Of a stretch of 64,000 bases of DNA, positions 1 through 8,741 are shown one piece after another; position 1 is the first letter of the stretch; the number at the start of each line of letters is the position of its first letter. A model generated the notes under the pieces. It searched no databases. It was not told the DNA's origin and worked only from the letters and a program-made list of their open reading frames with translations. Origin of the DNA: Acinetobacter oleivorans DR1 (GTDB lineage: Bacteria > Pseudomonadota > Gammaproteobacteria > Pseudomonadales > Moraxellaceae). Position numbers and translations under genes: made by a program. The stretch covers positions 2,170,001 to 2,234,000 of the forward strand of contig NC_014259.1 of NCBI RefSeq assembly GCF_000196795.1, written 5' to 3'.

Positions 1-442
1 GCGCGATAGTTCCCGGAATTAAACGTTTTGGAATATTGGCTTGTCTAAATAGCTGGTTTGCAAAAGGATAAATGGCAAATACCGCAACAAATAAACTTAC
101 ACCACTGTAGGTTAAAATCGCACCTAAAAGTACAACGGTTAAAATTGCCTTTTTCGCCCCAATCCATCTTACAATGGTTCTAGCGATAGACTCAGCAATT
201 CCTGACATTTCAACGACTTTACCGAAAATTGCCCCGAGCAAAAACACAAGGAAGTAATCTTTAATAAAGTTCACCATTTTGGGCATAAAGACACCCGAAT
301 AAAATGGTAAAACATTAGCTGGGTTAATGAGTAAAACTGCAAGTAAGGCACAAATTGGTGCCATAAGAATGACTGAAAAGCCCTTGTAAGCTGTATACAT
401 CAACAGCCCAAGCGAAAGTAGAATTACAAATAATTCCCACAT
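1..442 (-). CDS. GntP-family permease, N-terminal part (cut by window edge)
   Basis: Reading leftward from the ATG at 442 gives about 147 residues that run off the window. The start MWELFVILLSLGLL is followed by alternating hydrophobic segments, with a cytoplasmic-looking stretch (RTIVRWIGAKK) near residue 100. The pattern matches the GntP/CitMHS type of proton-coupled carboxylate (gluconate or hydroxybutyrate-like) symporters of the inner membrane. A good ribosome-binding site (GGAGAAGG) lies about 6 bases before the ATG. Substrate cannot be read from this part. In related genomes, as I recall, such a permease often accompanies 3-hydroxybutyrate dehydrogenase, which would fit the ketone-body operon at 9.9-14 kb, but that neighbour is outside the window. 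Confidence 0.75.
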   Translation of the reverse strand, partial: MWELFVILLSLGLLMYTAYKGFSVILMAPICALLAVLLINPANVLPFYSGVFMPKMVNFIKDYFLVFLLGAIFGKVVEMSGIAESIARTIVRWIGAKKAILTVVLLGAILTYSGVSLFVAVFAIYPFANQLFRQANIPKRLIPGTIA

Positions 443-985
443 ATATTCCTTCTCCCTAAAGAATAAATATTAGGTTCAATAAAATTACCAAAAGATATTT
501 AGGTTATCCCAAACCTAAAATGATAAAAATCACAGTATCTATGAGTGGTAATAGGTAAATGAGCTTAAAAATAAAATATCACTAAAATATTTAAAAACAA
601 TGTAATTTATTTAAATTTTAAAATAACAATAAAATACAATGGCTTATATTTCTTAAATGGTAAAAACACAACTATTTAAAAATCATTACTTTTTAATAAA
701 ACTTATTAATTATTGAGTAAATTAAATTAATATCTCTATATTATTTAATAAAGATAATTAAATAATATATTTTTTAAATTAGTTTAATTACATCATTAAA
801 TTAATAAATATTAAGAAGGTTAACTTCTCATTACTAAATACATTCCATCCTTTACATTAACAATTAAGCAGAAATTTTTTATACGAATAATCAGGTTTTT
901 ATTGAATAGATTAGGGTCTAATTATGACAAAGGCGTTAAAATATAAAACTTTAATTACTGCGATCAACCTACGAGTCCAATAAAG
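443..985. other. AT-rich intergenic region, no gene seen
   Basis: These 543 bases are very AT-rich, with long A/T runs between 560 and 830, and contain no credible ORF with a ribosome-binding site. A partial CRP-like dyad (AATGA-N6-TCACA at 519-534) lies about 77 bases before the permease start; it matches only one half-site well. The region must hold the divergent promoters of the permease and of the metallo-beta-lactamase. Confidence 0.6.
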
Positions 986-1840
986 ATGAAGAAAAAGATG
1001 TTGTTTATAGGAAGTATATTGTTGACTTCTTTATCTACCTCAGCTGCACCATTAAAGTTACCCGATGACTGGACTCAAAATACTCAGCCATTTCAAATTA
1101 CTGAAAATATATACTATGTAGGTACTCATGGTCTTGCAGCTTATTTGTTAGCTTCTGGTCACCAAGCCCTATTGATAGATACGGGCCTTCCAGAAAATAC
1201 AGAGAAAATAGAGCAGAACATTAAACAATTAGGTTTTAAGCTATCAGATGTAAAAATTATGGTTACGAGCCATGCTCATTGGGACCATGTAGGTGCACTT
1301 GCACGCATTAAACAAGATACTGGTGCTAAATTAATTGCAATGCAGCAGGATGTTAAGGCTTTAGAAATAGGAAAACCTATAGGTGAAAACACCTTCCAAA
1401 CTATTCCTTTTACTCCAGTTAAAGTTGATAAAGTCATTCACGATGGAGAAGTAGTTAAACTAGGAAAATTAAAACTTAAAGCTACTCTTACCCCGGGCCA
1501 TACTCCGGGTTGTACAACTTGGTCAACTGAAATTAAATCTAACGGTAAGAACCTAACTGTTGTTTTCCCTTGCAGTCTCTCTGTAGCTGGCAATGTTTTA
1601 CAAAATAATCATCAGTATCCAAATATTGTTGCAGATTATCGTAAGAGTTTTGAGCGTTTGAAAAATATGAAGGCAGATATTGTGCTTATTAGCCATCCAG
1701 AAGTTGCAGATGTCTTGGGCAATAAGGCGCGTAAAGATGCTGGACAAACCAATGCATTTATTCAACCAGAAAAACTTTCTAGTATTGTAAAAGATGCGGA
1801 AATGGCGTTTGAAAAATCACTAGTTAGTAGTCATCCATAA
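986..1840 (+). CDS. Subclass B3 metallo-beta-lactamase
   Basis: A secreted zinc hydrolase of 284 residues. A signal peptide covers about residues 1-20 (lysines, hydrophobic core, cleavage near TSAAP). The metal-binding motif HAHWDH gives His96, His98, Asp100 and His101; His172 sits in TPGHTPG and His237 in LISHPEVAD. This HxHxDH arrangement without the metal-binding Cys of class B1 is the B3 pattern (L1, FEZ, GOB). Length and residue spacing are normal for an active B3 enzyme, so beta-lactam hydrolysis in the periplasm is likely, but B3-like folds with other substrates exist. It is a single-gene unit: AT-rich DNA before it and a terminator at 1877-1904 after it. The ribosome-binding site is weak, which suggests low expression. 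Confidence 0.85.
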   Translation: MKKKMLFIGSILLTSLSTSAAPLKLPDDWTQNTQPFQITENIYYVGTHGLAAYLLASGHQALLIDTGLPENTEKIEQNIKQLGFKLSDVKIMVTSHAHWDHVGALARIKQDTGAKLIAMQQDVKALEIGKPIGENTFQTIPFTPVKVDKVIHDGEVVKLGKLKLKATLTPGHTPGCTTWSTEIKSNGKNLTVVFPCSLSVAGNVLQNNHQYPNIVADYRKSFERLKNMKADIVLISHPEVADVLGNKARKDAGQTNAFIQPEKLSSIVKDAEMAFEKSLVSSHP

Positions 1841-1876
1841 ACATTAAGTTGTCATATTTATATTTGATAAAAATTT

Positions 1877-1904
1877 AAAAGCCCTGATCATGCTGGGCTT
1901 TTTT
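1877..1904 (+). terminator. Rho-independent terminator of the B3 beta-lactamase
   Basis: The stem AAAAGCCC/GGGCTTTT with a loop around TGATCATGCT is followed by a T run, 36 bases after the stop codon. Confidence 0.85.
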
Positions 1905-1976
1905 AGAAGCTGTAATATAATCGCCCTTTACTATTTTCCTGTTCAAGTTATATCTAATCAAAAATTATAATATTGG

Positions 1977-2420
1977 TTAAACTTGATATTGATCCGCTTT
2001 CAAATTGGGTTGATCTACAAGTAATTCAATAAAAGATGGAATTGATGTAGTGTTAAGCAAATATGGATTAAAGTCATCAACATGATGATGAAAAAAGAAA
2101 TCTTTTATTTTTGTATTGATAGGAGCAAATTTCATACTCCAATGTTTAAATAACCGTTGTTCAGACGGTTCCAAAAAGATGATTTCGCAGTTTTGATGTC
2201 TTGAATCTTTCAAAATTGATTTATAGAACAGCGCCTCAACTTGTTCTTTCTCTCCTTCTAAGTATTGTAAGAAGTACCCATTACCATAGTAAAGCACACC
2301 AGTAATGTCATTTTTAGAATTAAATTTGACAGCTTCTGTAAGAATATCAATTAAATCTTGTTTTATTTGACTATGTTCACTATTGGTTTTACTTGCATAC
2401 ATAAAGCCTATTAAACTCAT
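1977..2420 (-). CDS. BLUF-domain blue-light sensor protein
   Basis: A short BLUF protein (FAD-binding blue-light sensor) of about 147 residues. From the internal ATG at 2420 the protein begins MSLIGFMYAS, the usual BLUF beginning; the longer reading from 2462 adds 14 residues unlike the family. The flavin photocycle residues are present: Tyr8, Asn34, Gln52 (in YFLQYLEG), Trp94 and Met96 (HWSMKFAP). After the domain there is only a short helical tail of about 45 residues, as in BlsA of A. baumannii, which acts through protein-protein contacts. No enzymatic output domain is fused. It stands alone, with unrelated neighbours. The partner is unknown. Confidence 0.85.
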   Translation of the reverse strand: MSLIGFMYASKTNSEHSQIKQDLIDILTEAVKFNSKNDITGVLYYGNGYFLQYLEGEKEQVEALFYKSILKDSRHQNCEIIFLEPSEQRLFKHWSMKFAPINTKIKDFFFHHHVDDFNPYLLNTTSIPSFIELLVDQPNLKADQYQV

Positions 2421-2649
2421 AGCGATAACTCGAAGATAAATGTCAATGGTGCATTCTGACACTTACATACTATCCTTACAATGCGGCCTACTTAAAACCT
2501 TGTATTTCAAAAGTAAAGATTATTATCATTTTGAAAATGACAAACTTTAACAAGCAGAAATCTTTTGTAAATGAATGCCAACTTAATCAACTAAACAGAT
2601 ACTTTTAATTTTAGTAAAATTAAAACTGTCTTTAATTTGTGGATGTCTA

Positions 2650-2913
2650 ATGGAGAACCATGAAATCACTCTTCAAGACGAACATCATAAACAATTTAAG
2701 ATTGTCAAAGTTCAAGATGTTCGTTTTGATAGTAATACGCTGACTCATAGTTACCAATGGTTATGGGTATTTGATCATAGTTCAGAGTTTTTCCCATTTG
2801 AACTATGGGATCAACTTGACAATGCGACCGTTCATCAAAAAATAAGACTGAATAATCAGGTCTTTAAGATTATCAAGATTTTGACAAAGAAAACCAAACT
2901 ACGGTATTCCTGA
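2650..2913 (+). CDS. Hypothetical protein, 87 aa
   Basis: A small soluble protein that I do not recognise. It is rich in aromatic and charged residues (HSYQWLWVFDHSSEFFPFELWDQL near the middle, split here only for description) and has a basic C-terminus (TKKTKLRYS). There is no signal peptide or membrane segment. The ribosome-binding site is weak (TGTCTA before ATG). It sits between the BLUF gene and a VOC-family gene, both on the opposite strand, so it is probably transcribed alone. The reading frame is clean and the composition is protein-like, but function is unknown. Confidence 0.5.
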   Translation: MENHEITLQDEHHKQFKIVKVQDVRFDSNTLTHSYQWLWVFDHSSEFFPFELWDQLDNATVHQKIRLNNQVFKIIKILTKKTKLRYS

Positions 2914-2954
2914 GTAAACATTTTTTCTCATATGTTTTAGATAAAATTACTAAT

Positions 2955-3389
2955 TTATTCATTTGCGGTACGTAGCCATGGCGTAACTGTTAACCCAGTG
3001 AGTACTCCTTCAGGACTTAAAAAGCGAGTAACTGACTGCCCCCATGGCTCTAAACGATTATTTACCAGTAGTTGATATCCTTTAAAAATCATATGAGCTG
3101 AAGCTTGATTAATATCTTCAACTTCAAACTCAATCCAACTTTGAGGAACAGTAAACTCTTCAGGCCATTCTTTTCGACCAAAGCAGGACTCTGCTGCTTG
3201 ATGTAATGGCCACAGTGCAAAGTGTTTTACACCGCCCAGCTCGCCATCTTCTGTACTCATATAAGATTCATTACCTTCCATCGCTTTTATTGGAAGGTTT
3301 AATGTGTCTTGATAGAGTGCTTTACTCTCTTCATTAACTCTTGTAATTGGTCCAAATCCAGCAACAAAAAGTACTTTGATAGGAGACAT
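2955..3389 (-). CDS. VOC (glyoxalase/bleomycin-resistance) family protein
   Basis: A cytosolic protein of 144 residues with the paired beta-alpha-beta-beta-beta layout of the vicinal oxygen chelate fold. The first half has the typical YQDTLNLPI segment; the second half has SWIEFEVEDINQA, then a loop and FLSPEGVLTGLTVTPW, where the family usually places its last strand and acidic metal ligand. The classical ligand set is not clearly complete, so enzymatic identity (glyoxalase, dioxygenase, or binding protein) cannot be assigned. It appears to be monocistronic. Confidence 0.7.
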   Translation of the reverse strand: MSPIKVLFVAGFGPITRVNEESKALYQDTLNLPIKAMEGNESYMSTEDGELGGVKHFALWPLHQAAESCFGRKEWPEEFTVPQSWIEFEVEDINQASAHMIFKGYQLLVNNRLEPWGQSVTRFLSPEGVLTGLTVTPWLRTANE

Positions 3390-3623
3390 TTTTAATAACT
3401 CATTTTTATAAAGTAATAGGTTCTTTTATACTTGAAATAATTCATTTTTAAACATTAATTATTTTCTTGCTAATTTATACCTAAATATTTTTAAGGATCC
3501 TCTTATCACTAGCATCACGTCAATCGTACATAATTTATTTTCTGAGTTTTAAAAATGATTATTACTATTTCTTTTAGAAGAAATTTTAAAAAAAATTACC
3601 CATAGAATGTTTAAATATGCCGA

Positions 3624-3650
3624 CAAAAAAACCTCGCCAATGCGAGGCTT
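3624..3650 (-). terminator. Rho-independent terminator after the 149-aa membrane protein
   Basis: On the minus strand CCTCGC-ATTG-GCGAGG is followed by seven T residues, just past the stop codon at 3665. Confidence 0.85.
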
Positions 3651-3664
3651 AAATGTTCTAAAAT

Positions 3665-4114
3665 TTATTTACTCAGAAGCTTCTCAACATTCTTTTCAAT
3701 TAATTTTTTACTTTGATTATTCATTAAATAAAAGTAAAAAATTAATCCAAAAAATACTGCTGCATAAAGAATAATCGCCCATATGTACTTCAATATATTT
3801 TCAAATAACATATGATTCATCATATCTACATCAATATTAATTCCAAAATTATGTACATATCGACTTAAGAACAAGGCAATACAATAAATTAAGATAGGAA
3901 CTGCAAGAATTCCTGTCCAGATGTTAATTTTGTTTTTCTTAACTTCGAGTTTCTCGAAGTCATCCTCACCAAAATATTTTTGAATCTCAATAACTTGTTT
4001 GTTTAAATCATCTTTTAAAGAGATAGGTAATCTCCTATCTTTAATATGATATTGAACGTCTTTTAATATTTCCGCATTTTCAAGAGATTCACCTAAAATT
4101 CTTAAATTTCCCAT
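3665..4114 (-). CDS. Hypothetical membrane protein, two TM segments
   Basis: A protein of 149 residues with a charged, helical N-terminal half (about residues 1-65, rich in Glu, Lys and Asp). Two hydrophobic segments follow, at about 67-86 (WTGILAVPILIYCIALFL) and 108-130, and the C-terminus is basic and helical. I recognise no family. It is very AT-rich, even for this window, and has its own terminator, so it looks like a small accessory gene. Confidence 0.55.
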   Translation of the reverse strand: MGNLRILGESLENAEILKDVQYHIKDRRLPISLKDDLNKQVIEIQKYFGEDDFEKLEVKKNKINIWTGILAVPILIYCIALFLSRYVHNFGINIDVDMMNHMLFENILKYIWAIILYAAVFFGLIFYFYLMNNQSKKLIEKNVEKLLSK

Positions 4115-4375
4115 AAATAACCATAATACAATCAGTAAAAAACAGGGATTTTAGTAGAAATTCTATATGAGAAACTGCTTTTTAACATAAAAGTAATAAA
4201 TTAACTTGAATAAAAAATCCAGAAGGTACTTTAAATTTTCTAAACACTTTCCTGTTTTCAATAGTTTTAATAAGATCAATTTTTATGAAGAACATGGATT
4301 AAATTAAAGTACTAAAAGAGAGTCTTTTTGCTACTTGTTTTTAGATTAACTCTAATATTACCGATAGAGAAAATT

Positions 4376-5161
4376 TTATTTATACAAACTTTCTCTAAAA
4401 ATATTCTGTAGATAACGGACTGGAGTAGTACCTGTATGTTGACGGAAAAAAACGATAAATGCACTATCACTGATAAACTCCAGTTGTTGTGCCACCTCAC
4501 TTATTTGTATACCTTCAGATAGCATTTCTATTGCTCTTAATAATCTCCATTGTTGTCTCCAGTTCTGATAGTTCATTCCTGTATCACGAATAAATATTCG
4601 GCTAATAGTACGTTCGCAAGCACCTACTATCTGAGCCAGCTGACCTAAACGTGGAGGTAGTTCTCCCATACGGACGTGCTCTAACCAAGATTCTAGACGG
4701 GCATCTGATGGATACATTAATTGCCAATTTTCACTTCGTGCAGCACATATCTCTTCACAAAAAACAGTTATTAAACTTGCTTGTTGTTCAGCCTGCATTC
4801 CCCATGGCCAAAATGCCATTCTTTCAATTACTTCAAAAAATAATGGATTGACTTCAACAATCTGTACTGGCAACTGAGATAAATTTGATGTTGGTAAAAA
4901 ATACAGTGAGCGGTAAGCCATTACACCACGCATGATCGCTCGATGAATTGTGCCTGCAGGAATCCATGCAGCACGTCGTGGTGGAAGTAAAAAAGTCATT
5001 TTACCTATTTCTATTGTGATACTACCAGCAGCCGAAAACAGTAACTGATGACGAAGATGACAATGCTTACCAGAATCATGTTTTCCTATATCTGATGCAA
5101 TACCAATCACTGGATCAGCGAAAATATCTGGATCAAAAATACTATCTGATGCAATTTTCAA
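4376..5161 (-). CDS. AraC-family regulator, cupin plus HTH, divergent to an efflux pump
   Basis: A protein of 261 residues. The N-terminal cupin-like sensor half (residues about 30-110) includes HLRHQLLFSAAGSITIEI and PPRRAAWIPAGTIHR, the pattern of the NimR-like AraC subfamily. The C-terminal double HTH (about 165-255) includes RTISRIFIRDTGMNYQNWRQQ and the conserved end SDSAFIVFFRQHTGTTPVRY. It is divergent from the MFS gene at 5261 with 99 bases between the starts. That layout suggests it controls the pump in response to the exported compound, by analogy with nimR/nimT in E. coli. Confidence 0.85.
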   Translation of the reverse strand: MKIASDSIFDPDIFADPVIGIASDIGKHDSGKHCHLRHQLLFSAAGSITIEIGKMTFLLPPRRAAWIPAGTIHRAIMRGVMAYRSLYFLPTSNLSQLPVQIVEVNPLFFEVIERMAFWPWGMQAEQQASLITVFCEEICAARSENWQLMYPSDARLESWLEHVRMGELPPRLGQLAQIVGACERTISRIFIRDTGMNYQNWRQQWRLLRAIEMLSEGIQISEVAQQLEFISDSAFIVFFRQHTGTTPVRYLQNIFRESLYK

Positions 5162-5260
5162 AATTTGTCCAATAATTAATATATTCAGTCCTTATTATGA
5201 TAATCAGACTTTCATCTTTCAAGAATAATAACCTTTAATATTCATTTATTAAGACATTTT

Positions 5261-6403
5261 ATGAATGCCATACATCGTCCACCCTTGTGGCTTTTAACAC
5301 TTCTGATTATGTTCCCTCAACTAGTTGAAACCATATACAGCCCGGCACTAACTTACATTTCCCACTCATTTGCAGTTACTAGTAAACAAGCAGCTCAGAC
5401 GCTTTCAGTTTATTTCATCGCTTTTGCTATAGGTGTAGGGTTATGGGGATGGTTAAGTGACCAAATTGGTCGCCGCTATGCAATGATGTTAGGACTTATC
5501 TGTTATGGGGCTGGGACACTATTAGCTATTACAACAGTAAATTTCAAAATTTTATTATTCGCCCGTATGATTTCAGCTTTTGGCGCTGCCGCTGGATCTG
5601 TTGTAGTACAAACCATGCTTCGGGATAGTTATAAATCGACAAAACTAGCGAGTGTATTTACTCTTATGGGAGCCGCCCTAGCTATAAGCCCTGTTTTTGG
5701 TTTAGTAAGTGGAGGCTGGTTAGTAAGTCATTGGGGTTATATGGGCGTATTTATTGCCTTATTTTTACTTGCCATACTATTGTTAATACTAAGTGCTGCT
5801 TTTCTTCCTGAAACTCAGTCTCACCCAATAACTCACACTCGCATAGGAACATTAGCTGGCCGTATGTTCCTTGATAATTCGCTTTGGCAAAATGCCATGC
5901 TAATTGCCTTGTTTAATACAATGATTTTCAGTTATTACAGCCTTGCCCCATTTCTTTTTAAACAACTTGGCTGGAGTTCAGAAACATTTGGCTGGACAGG
6001 ATTATTATTAGCAATCTCTTCTCTTATGGGTAGTCTACTAAATCGAAAACTACTTGCTTCAAATATTAAACCAGAAGTATTGGTAAGATATGCGTGTTAC
6101 ATAGTGATGTTATCAAGTGTGATTGCCTGGATATTACAAACAACTGTGTGGATATTGATCCCGATGGCTGGCGTCGTTCTTGCATATGGTATTGCCATCC
6201 CAAACATACTTAGTCGGGCATTGTGTCATTATCGAGAACAAGCAGGAAAAGCTGGTGCGTTATTCGGCTTAACGTATTATTTACTGTTGGGTTGTATGCT
6301 CGGACTTGCTGGATTAGTACAACAATTGGGCCTTGTTCTTATAGTCTGTGCAGTGTTAGCCTTAATTCTAAAACCAAGACTAAAGTATGACCAATATAAC
6401 TAG
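5261..6403 (+). CDS. MFS drug-efflux transporter, Bcr/CflA-like
   Basis: An inner-membrane protein of 380 residues with about 12 hydrophobic segments. The loop 2-3 motif A reads GWLSDQIGRR, and motif C-like Gly/Pro-rich helix 5 reads LAISPVFGLVSGGWL, both typical of DHA1 drug/proton antiporters. It is slightly shorter than the usual 390-400 residues. It is controlled in all likelihood by the divergent AraC gene at 4376. Substrate is unknown. The start MNAIHRPPLW is the first available ATG after the short intergenic region. Confidence 0.85.
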   Translation: MNAIHRPPLWLLTLLIMFPQLVETIYSPALTYISHSFAVTSKQAAQTLSVYFIAFAIGVGLWGWLSDQIGRRYAMMLGLICYGAGTLLAITTVNFKILLFARMISAFGAAAGSVVVQTMLRDSYKSTKLASVFTLMGAALAISPVFGLVSGGWLVSHWGYMGVFIALFLLAILLLILSAAFLPETQSHPITHTRIGTLAGRMFLDNSLWQNAMLIALFNTMIFSYYSLAPFLFKQLGWSSETFGWTGLLLAISSLMGSLLNRKLLASNIKPEVLVRYACYIVMLSSVIAWILQTTVWILIPMAGVVLAYGIAIPNILSRALCHYREQAGKAGALFGLTYYLLLGCMLGLAGLVQQLGLVLIVCAVLALILKPRLKYDQYN

Positions 6404-6716
6404 CGAACTAAAAGTTTTAACTGTTGCTAGATAAATCGTATTTTCACTTTACTTCAAAGATTTATTATTCCTAACATTGGTAAGCTTAGATAAATGAAAA
6501 TAATTCTATTAATGCAATGACAAATTAGGTCTAAAATTTCTTATATTAGGGGGTAATGCTTCTAAAAACGGCTTCAATTGCATAAATAATAATTTTAAAG
6601 CAGTTAATGATTCTTAATTCAATTAAGAAAAAACCCACTTAACAATGAGTGGGTTTAATCAAAACTTAATGAATATTAATTTTAATCAACTCATTGGCGT
6701 AGAAATTTTTAATCTC
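6404..6716. other. Intergenic region between convergent genes
   Basis: 313 bases with no credible gene. It holds the terminator at 6627-6656 for the lipoprotein gene arriving from the right. I see no clear terminator for the MFS gene arriving from the left. Confidence 0.6.
6627..6656 (-). terminator. Rho-independent terminator of the small lipoprotein gene
   Basis: On the minus strand AAACCCACT and AGTGGGTTT form a stem, followed by a T run; it lies about 60 bases after the stop codon at 6717. Confidence 0.75.
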
Positions 6717-7133
6717 TTACTTCATTCGAGTTAGTCTTAAGTTAAAGTCAGATGGAAGTAAGATTCGATATTCGATCTCCGCCCCAGGTTTGACTTCCGT
6801 TTCTTGAGAAGTTGCAATATTCGGACACATTCCTGCACCTGTTTCTAATCTAAAAATATAATATGTAGGCTCAAGATAAATTGTAGCGATTTCATTTGAG
6901 CGAATTGAAAATACCTTTTCATTATTAACATAAATATCATGAGTACAACCAGAACCTAAAAAACCTTTATCTCTTAAAAAAGTAACTTTTGCTTGTTCAG
7001 GGGTCTGTTTCTTTAAATACTTTTGATTGTAAATTCTTTCATTAGGTACTGATTTTGCAATATTTGAAACAACTGGAGCTGTTGAACACCCAGTTAAGCT
7101 TAGAACTAATCCTAAAAAAAATATCTTTTTCAT
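6717..7133 (-). CDS. Small lipoprotein, DUF2846-like
   Basis: The ATG at 7133 gives MKKIFFLGLVLSLTGCSTAP, a classic lipoprotein signal with lipobox LTGC; an upstream TTG would add four residues ahead of the signal and is unlikely. The mature part (about 120 residues) has a segment IYVNNEKVFSIRSNEIATIYLEP and a Cys pair (GSGCTHD, GAGMCPN). This resembles small DUF2846-type envelope lipoproteins, which carry a beta-sandwich with a VYVDG-like turn. The two Cys could form a disulfide. Function is unknown. It may share a promoter region with the larger lipoprotein upstream, but a terminator at 7181 separates them. Confidence 0.65.
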   Translation of the reverse strand: MKKIFFLGLVLSLTGCSTAPVVSNIAKSVPNERIYNQKYLKKQTPEQAKVTFLRDKGFLGSGCTHDIYVNNEKVFSIRSNEIATIYLEPTYYIFRLETGAGMCPNIATSQETEVKPGAEIEYRILLPSDFNLRLTRMK

Positions 7134-7180
7134 GATATTACCCAATATTGTTAGAGATGGAATTTAACATCTCATGCATT

Positions 7181-7203
7181 AAAAAACCACCCGAAGGTGG
7201 TTT
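7181..7203 (-). terminator. Rho-independent terminator of the DUF3298 lipoprotein gene
   Basis: On the minus strand AAACCACC-TTCG-GGTGGTTT is followed by a T run, 17 bases after the stop codon. The stable TTCG tetraloop supports the call. Confidence 0.9.
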
Positions 7204-7219
7204 AAGTAATTTGTTAATC

Positions 7220-8047
7220 TTACATTTCAGTTTTTAAAGTAGGCATTGGCGGTAAAAAATCTGATTTTATCAGTTGATCTGTATCGTATAGCTCTAAACT
7301 CACAGGACCTGCAGCATATGGAGCCAATTCGTAAAGCTGAAAATCAAAGGTCACTCCACCCGATTGATTGATATAGAAATTATCACTTACTTTAAAGTCT
7401 TCTTTGCTAATAGAAGGTTCCATATCATTTTCTTGGCACCAATATTCGTACTGTTTCCATAAAGCATCTTTAAGCGCATTCATTTTTCCATTGACTACAA
7501 TATCTTTTAATCCAATGCGCTTTTTACTTTTTAAGTCAAAAATATAATCTTCAAAAGTTGATATACCATGTGCTCCGCCAGAATATTCTGAGCTAACTTT
7601 CGAAATTTGAACATATTGACCAAACTGTCCATTAAAGCGATAAACCACACTATCTGACCAGTTATTAAGCCCCTCAGCTTGTGTTTGATTTAACTGCTTT
7701 TGCTGTTCTGATGCAGGAGTAAGAGCATCTGCATAATTTTTACGGATTTCCTTATCGATTACTTGATCAATCCAGTCAATATTACTTTTAAGTGCAATGG
7801 CTTCTTTAGAAGTACATACTATACCCTCGACATCTGGATTAGACCCACAAATTTTGGGTTGTTCAAACTTCACGAGAAAACTGTGCGCTATTATTGCAGG
7901 AATTTGATTTTCTTTTGTTTGGGGTTGTTCAGTCGTTTTTATAGTTGAAGCATTTTCTGTTTTTTCTACAGGTTTTTCTTCAGCTTTTTTCACACAGCCA
8001 CTTAATATGAGTGGAGCCAGCACTAAACCAAGAATAGTTTTATTCAT
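7220..8047 (-). CDS. DUF3298-domain lipoprotein (RsiV-like)
   Basis: A protein of 275 residues with a lipoprotein signal (MNKTILGLVLAPLILSGC, lipobox LSGC at about 15-18) and a low-complexity linker of Glu, Lys and Thr to about residue 48. The soluble domain contains YVQISKVSSEYSGGAHG and, near the end, FDFQLYELAPYAAGPVSLE. Those are the signature blocks of DUF4163/DUF3298 proteins such as RsiV, which bind lysozyme in Gram-positives. In Gram-negatives the role is unclear. It is probably anchored to the outer membrane facing the periplasm. Confidence 0.8.
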   Translation of the reverse strand: MNKTILGLVLAPLILSGCVKKAEEKPVEKTENASTIKTTEQPQTKENQIPAIIAHSFLVKFEQPKICGSNPDVEGIVCTSKEAIALKSNIDWIDQVIDKEIRKNYADALTPASEQQKQLNQTQAEGLNNWSDSVVYRFNGQFGQYVQISKVSSEYSGGAHGISTFEDYIFDLKSKKRIGLKDIVVNGKMNALKDALWKQYEYWCQENDMEPSISKEDFKVSDNFYINQSGGVTFDFQLYELAPYAAGPVSLELYDTDQLIKSDFLPPMPTLKTEM

Positions 8048-8238
8048 TAATTTTACCCTTACATAATCTCATTTATCTTTTAAATTAAGTTTTAATGAAT
8101 TTAAAATTCACAAATATTTTAATTGAATTAAGACCAGCTTTATATTGAGATATAGTTTTTTTGAAAAATAGAATTTATTTAATCTTTGTTATTCAATAGA
8201 ATACTTTTATAAAATATTGATAAGAAAATGAAAAAACT

Positions 8239-8625
8239 ATGTGGCTTAAATTTATGTTGTACCCTTTGGGAATGTTTGTACTGTGGCAAATCATTTTCAT
8301 CATCGAACAGCTTTCTTTAGAATTTTTAAATGCACCACAAATAATTGTAGCTATAATTGCACTGATCATAAATTGCGGTATGCAAATTTTGATTGGTTAT
8401 AAAGTTCCTCAATTAGCACCAAAATATAAGTTTGTAGCGAGTATTACATACATCATCTTATTCACTTTTTTAGTAGCAATTTATTCAACCATAATTTTAT
8501 TAGAAGGCTTAAAAGTTGCTCCTCAAGCAATTTGGCTAGGTTATTTATTTTTCCATGTGGTTGGAATGGCTCTATATTTTGCAAACAACACGGATGAATT
8601 CTGTTGGGAAAATTTACTAAAGTAG
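8239..8625 (+). CDS. Hypothetical four-TM membrane protein
   Basis: A protein of 128 residues with four hydrophobic segments at roughly 5-25, 33-54, 66-88 and 97-115, and very few charged residues. No family is recognised. It resembles the many small uncharacterised inner-membrane proteins of Acinetobacter. It is transcribed alone, before the LysR gene at 8742. Confidence 0.6.
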   Translation: MWLKFMLYPLGMFVLWQIIFIIEQLSLEFLNAPQIIVAIIALIINCGMQILIGYKVPQLAPKYKFVASITYIILFTFLVAIYSTIILLEGLKVAPQAIWLGYLFFHVVGMALYFANNTDEFCWENLLK

Positions 8626-8711
8626 TTCAGCACACTGTTCTCTACTTTCTTTTTCATAATTTTTTGTCAAAAAACATCATATTAGATAAATTTTCGTATA
8701 AATTACCCTTC

Positions 8712-8729
8712 TAGGTGAGCTGAGCAATC
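8712..8729. promoter_or_regulatory. Candidate operator before the LysR gene, shared with the scoAB promoter region
   Basis: The sequence TAGGTGAGCTGAGCAATC ends 13 bases before the LysR start. Nearly the same word (TAGGATGAGCTAAGCAGA) occurs at 9643, before the CoA-transferase operon. Two matching words flanking a regulator and its presumed target suggest an operator. Confidence 0.4.
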
Positions 8730-8741
8730 TAAAGGAATGAA

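Noticed and set aside
519..534. CRP-like dyad before the GntP permease
   Set aside because: Only one half-site (TCACA) matches; the other is AATGA, in very AT-rich DNA.
4312..4500. Short ORF at the end of the AraC gene in another frame
   Set aside because: Overlaps the conserved AraC HTH codons and has no independent signals.
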